DNA of 6,419 nucleotides. Origin: Pseudomonadota bacterium. GTDB lineage: Bacteria > Myxococcota > UBA9042 > PHBI01. Shown here piece after piece: positions 5,595-6,419 of this stretch. The stretch covers positions 1 to 6,419 of the forward strand of contig SYAK01000347.1 in NCBI GenBank assembly GCA_005788935.1. The letters run 5' to 3'. The position numbers were made by a program, and so were the translations under genes. The notes beneath the pieces are model-generated. The model saw only the letters and a program-made list of their open reading frames with translations. It was not told the DNA's origin and made no database searches. Each line of letters opens with the position of its first letter. Position 1 is the first letter of the stretch.

Positions 5595-6419
5595 TCAGTC
5601 GATATAGACCGGCGTGAGCGAGGGCTTGGCCGTGGCCGGCTGTTCCGCCGCGGGCTTCGTGGTGGCGGTCGGACGAGGCGGCGCTGTCCGCCGGACGGCG
5701 AGGGGCTCGAGCTGCCGCTCGAACGCGGACGTGTCAGCCGTGACGTCGAGGTCGTGGCGCAGCGTGCGGTAGCCGGGCGCCTCGAACTCGAGCGTGAGCC
5801 GCGTCCCGGGCGGGGCCTGAAGCTCGACAGGGGTCATGCCGCGCGCCACGCCGTCGACCCGCAGTCGCGCCCCGGGTGGCCGCGAGCGCACCACGAAGCT
5901 CCGGGGCGTCTCCACCGGTGGCGGCGTGGGAGGCGGTGACGCCGGGACTGCGGCCGGAGGCGGAGCGGGCGCAGGAGTGGCCGGTGTGGCCGGTGCGGCC
6001 GGTGCGGCGGGCGGGGTGGGTGTTGGCGGCCTGGCCGAGTCGTCGCGCGGGGTCGCGGCAAGACCTGGGCTCTCGACCACGCCGGCCGCGGCGCGCGATT
6101 CGCCGTCGGCCTCCAAGGCATCGCGACCTGACCCGCGCACGAAGGCGGCCCCGAGGGCAGCCAAGGCGACTGCGGCTGTCGCGGTCCACCACAACCACTG
6201 CCGCCTGGCCATTCGGGAACCGGCCGCCGCATTGGAGCCGGGCAAGGGCGCTGCGCTTCCAGCCCGGTTCGAATCGGTGAGGGGGGCCGTCCCGAGGTGG
6301 CTGCTCGGGGCCGCGCCCCCCGTTCGAGCCGCGGCGAGCAGCTCCGCGAGGCGCTGCGGCCCGACGAGCGCGCTGAGGTCTGTCGAGGCGGCGCGTCGGG
6401 TCCCGAGGGCCTCGAACAG
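5595..6419 (-). CDS. C-terminal part of a membrane-anchored Ser/Thr kinase-type protein with PEGA domain (5' end beyond window)
   Basis: The reverse-strand frame is open from the right edge to the TGA at 5597-5595, giving 274 visible residues with the N-terminus missing. The first residues (LFEALGTRRAASTDLSALVG) resemble the segment just after the catalytic domain in myxobacterial kinases; the dual kinase here has a similar DLSSLV stretch after kinase 2. A transmembrane helix lies at visible residues 74-94 (WLWWTATAAVALAALGAAFV, 6197-6138), preceded by basic RR, so the N-terminal side should be cytoplasmic. Next comes a Pro/Ala/Thr-rich linker, then a good PEGA domain at about 174-241 (PPGARLRVDGVARGMTPVEL and a later PGYR), and a Thr/Pro/Lys tail. 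PEGA domains in such kinases are generally placed outside the membrane, possibly contacting the envelope. The kinase domain itself is not visible, so that part is inferred from architecture. A TTG at 6245 is a possible but unlikely internal start. Confidence 0.8.
   Translation of the reverse strand: MFEALGTRRAASTDLSALVGPQRLAELLAAARTGGAAPSSHLGTAPLTDSNRAGSAAPLPGSNAAAGSRMARRQWLWWTATAAVALAALGAAFVRGSGRDALEADGESRAAAGVVESPGLAATPRDDSARPPTPTPPAAPAAPATPATPAPAPPPAAVPASPPPTPPPVETPRSFVVRSRPPGARLRVDGVARGMTPVELQAPPGTRLTLEFEAPGYRTLRHDLDVTADTSAFERQLEPLAVRRTAPPRPTATTKPAAEQPATAKPSLTPVYID
5977..6012. repeat. 9-bp tandem repeat encoding a Pro-Ala-X linker
   Basis: There are four near-copies of GTGGCCGGT: two exact (5977-5985, 5986-5994), one with a single change (5995-6003) and a more diverged fourth (6004-6012). 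On the reverse strand they encode three-residue steps of the PAA/PAT type in the linker between the transmembrane helix and the PEGA domain. Slippage at such repeats could change linker length in frame. Confidence 0.6.

Overview
The window is very GC-rich, and its genes end most codons in G or C. It encodes Hanks-type serine/threonine kinases, a TPR protein and a PEGA domain. This combination is typical of myxobacteria (Myxococcota, for example Polyangiales-like lineages). The organism is inferred from composition and gene style only; no marker gene is present.

Layout. (1) 3-641, + strand: the 3' end of a helical-repeat protein whose start lies at or beyond the left edge. (2) 642-806: a short gap with a dyad and a -10-like hexamer close to the next start. 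(3) 807-4049, + strand: the centrepiece, a 1080-residue protein. In order it has a HEPN-like N-terminal module with an R-N-x3-H-G motif, a first kinase domain with a DLG motif and an altered glycine loop, a Cys4 zinc-ribbon-like insert, a second fully canonical kinase domain, a Pro-rich linker and a C-terminal transmembrane helix. (4) 4050-4540: a 491-bp gap with no convincing gene. It holds an 8-bp direct repeat at 10-bp spacing, a TTGACA hexamer and one perfect short hairpin. (5) 4541-5575, + strand: an exported TPR protein with a PEGA-like segment and two hydrophobic helices near its C-terminus. (6) 5595-6419, - strand: the C-terminal part of a second membrane-anchored kinase-type protein (juxtamembrane tail, transmembrane helix, Pro/Ala linker, PEGA domain). 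It converges on gene 5 with only 19 bp between stop codons.

Working picture (inference): a small signalling locus at the inner membrane. Cytoplasmic kinase domains are tethered by single helices, while the PEGA and TPR parts probably lie on the envelope side. The most unusual element is the fusion of a HEPN-like module to two dissimilar kinase domains joined by a metal-binding-type knuckle. That could be a sensor/regulator pair (HEPN plus kinase 1) controlling a catalytic kinase (kinase 2). No phage, CRISPR, transposon, tRNA or rRNA signature was seen.
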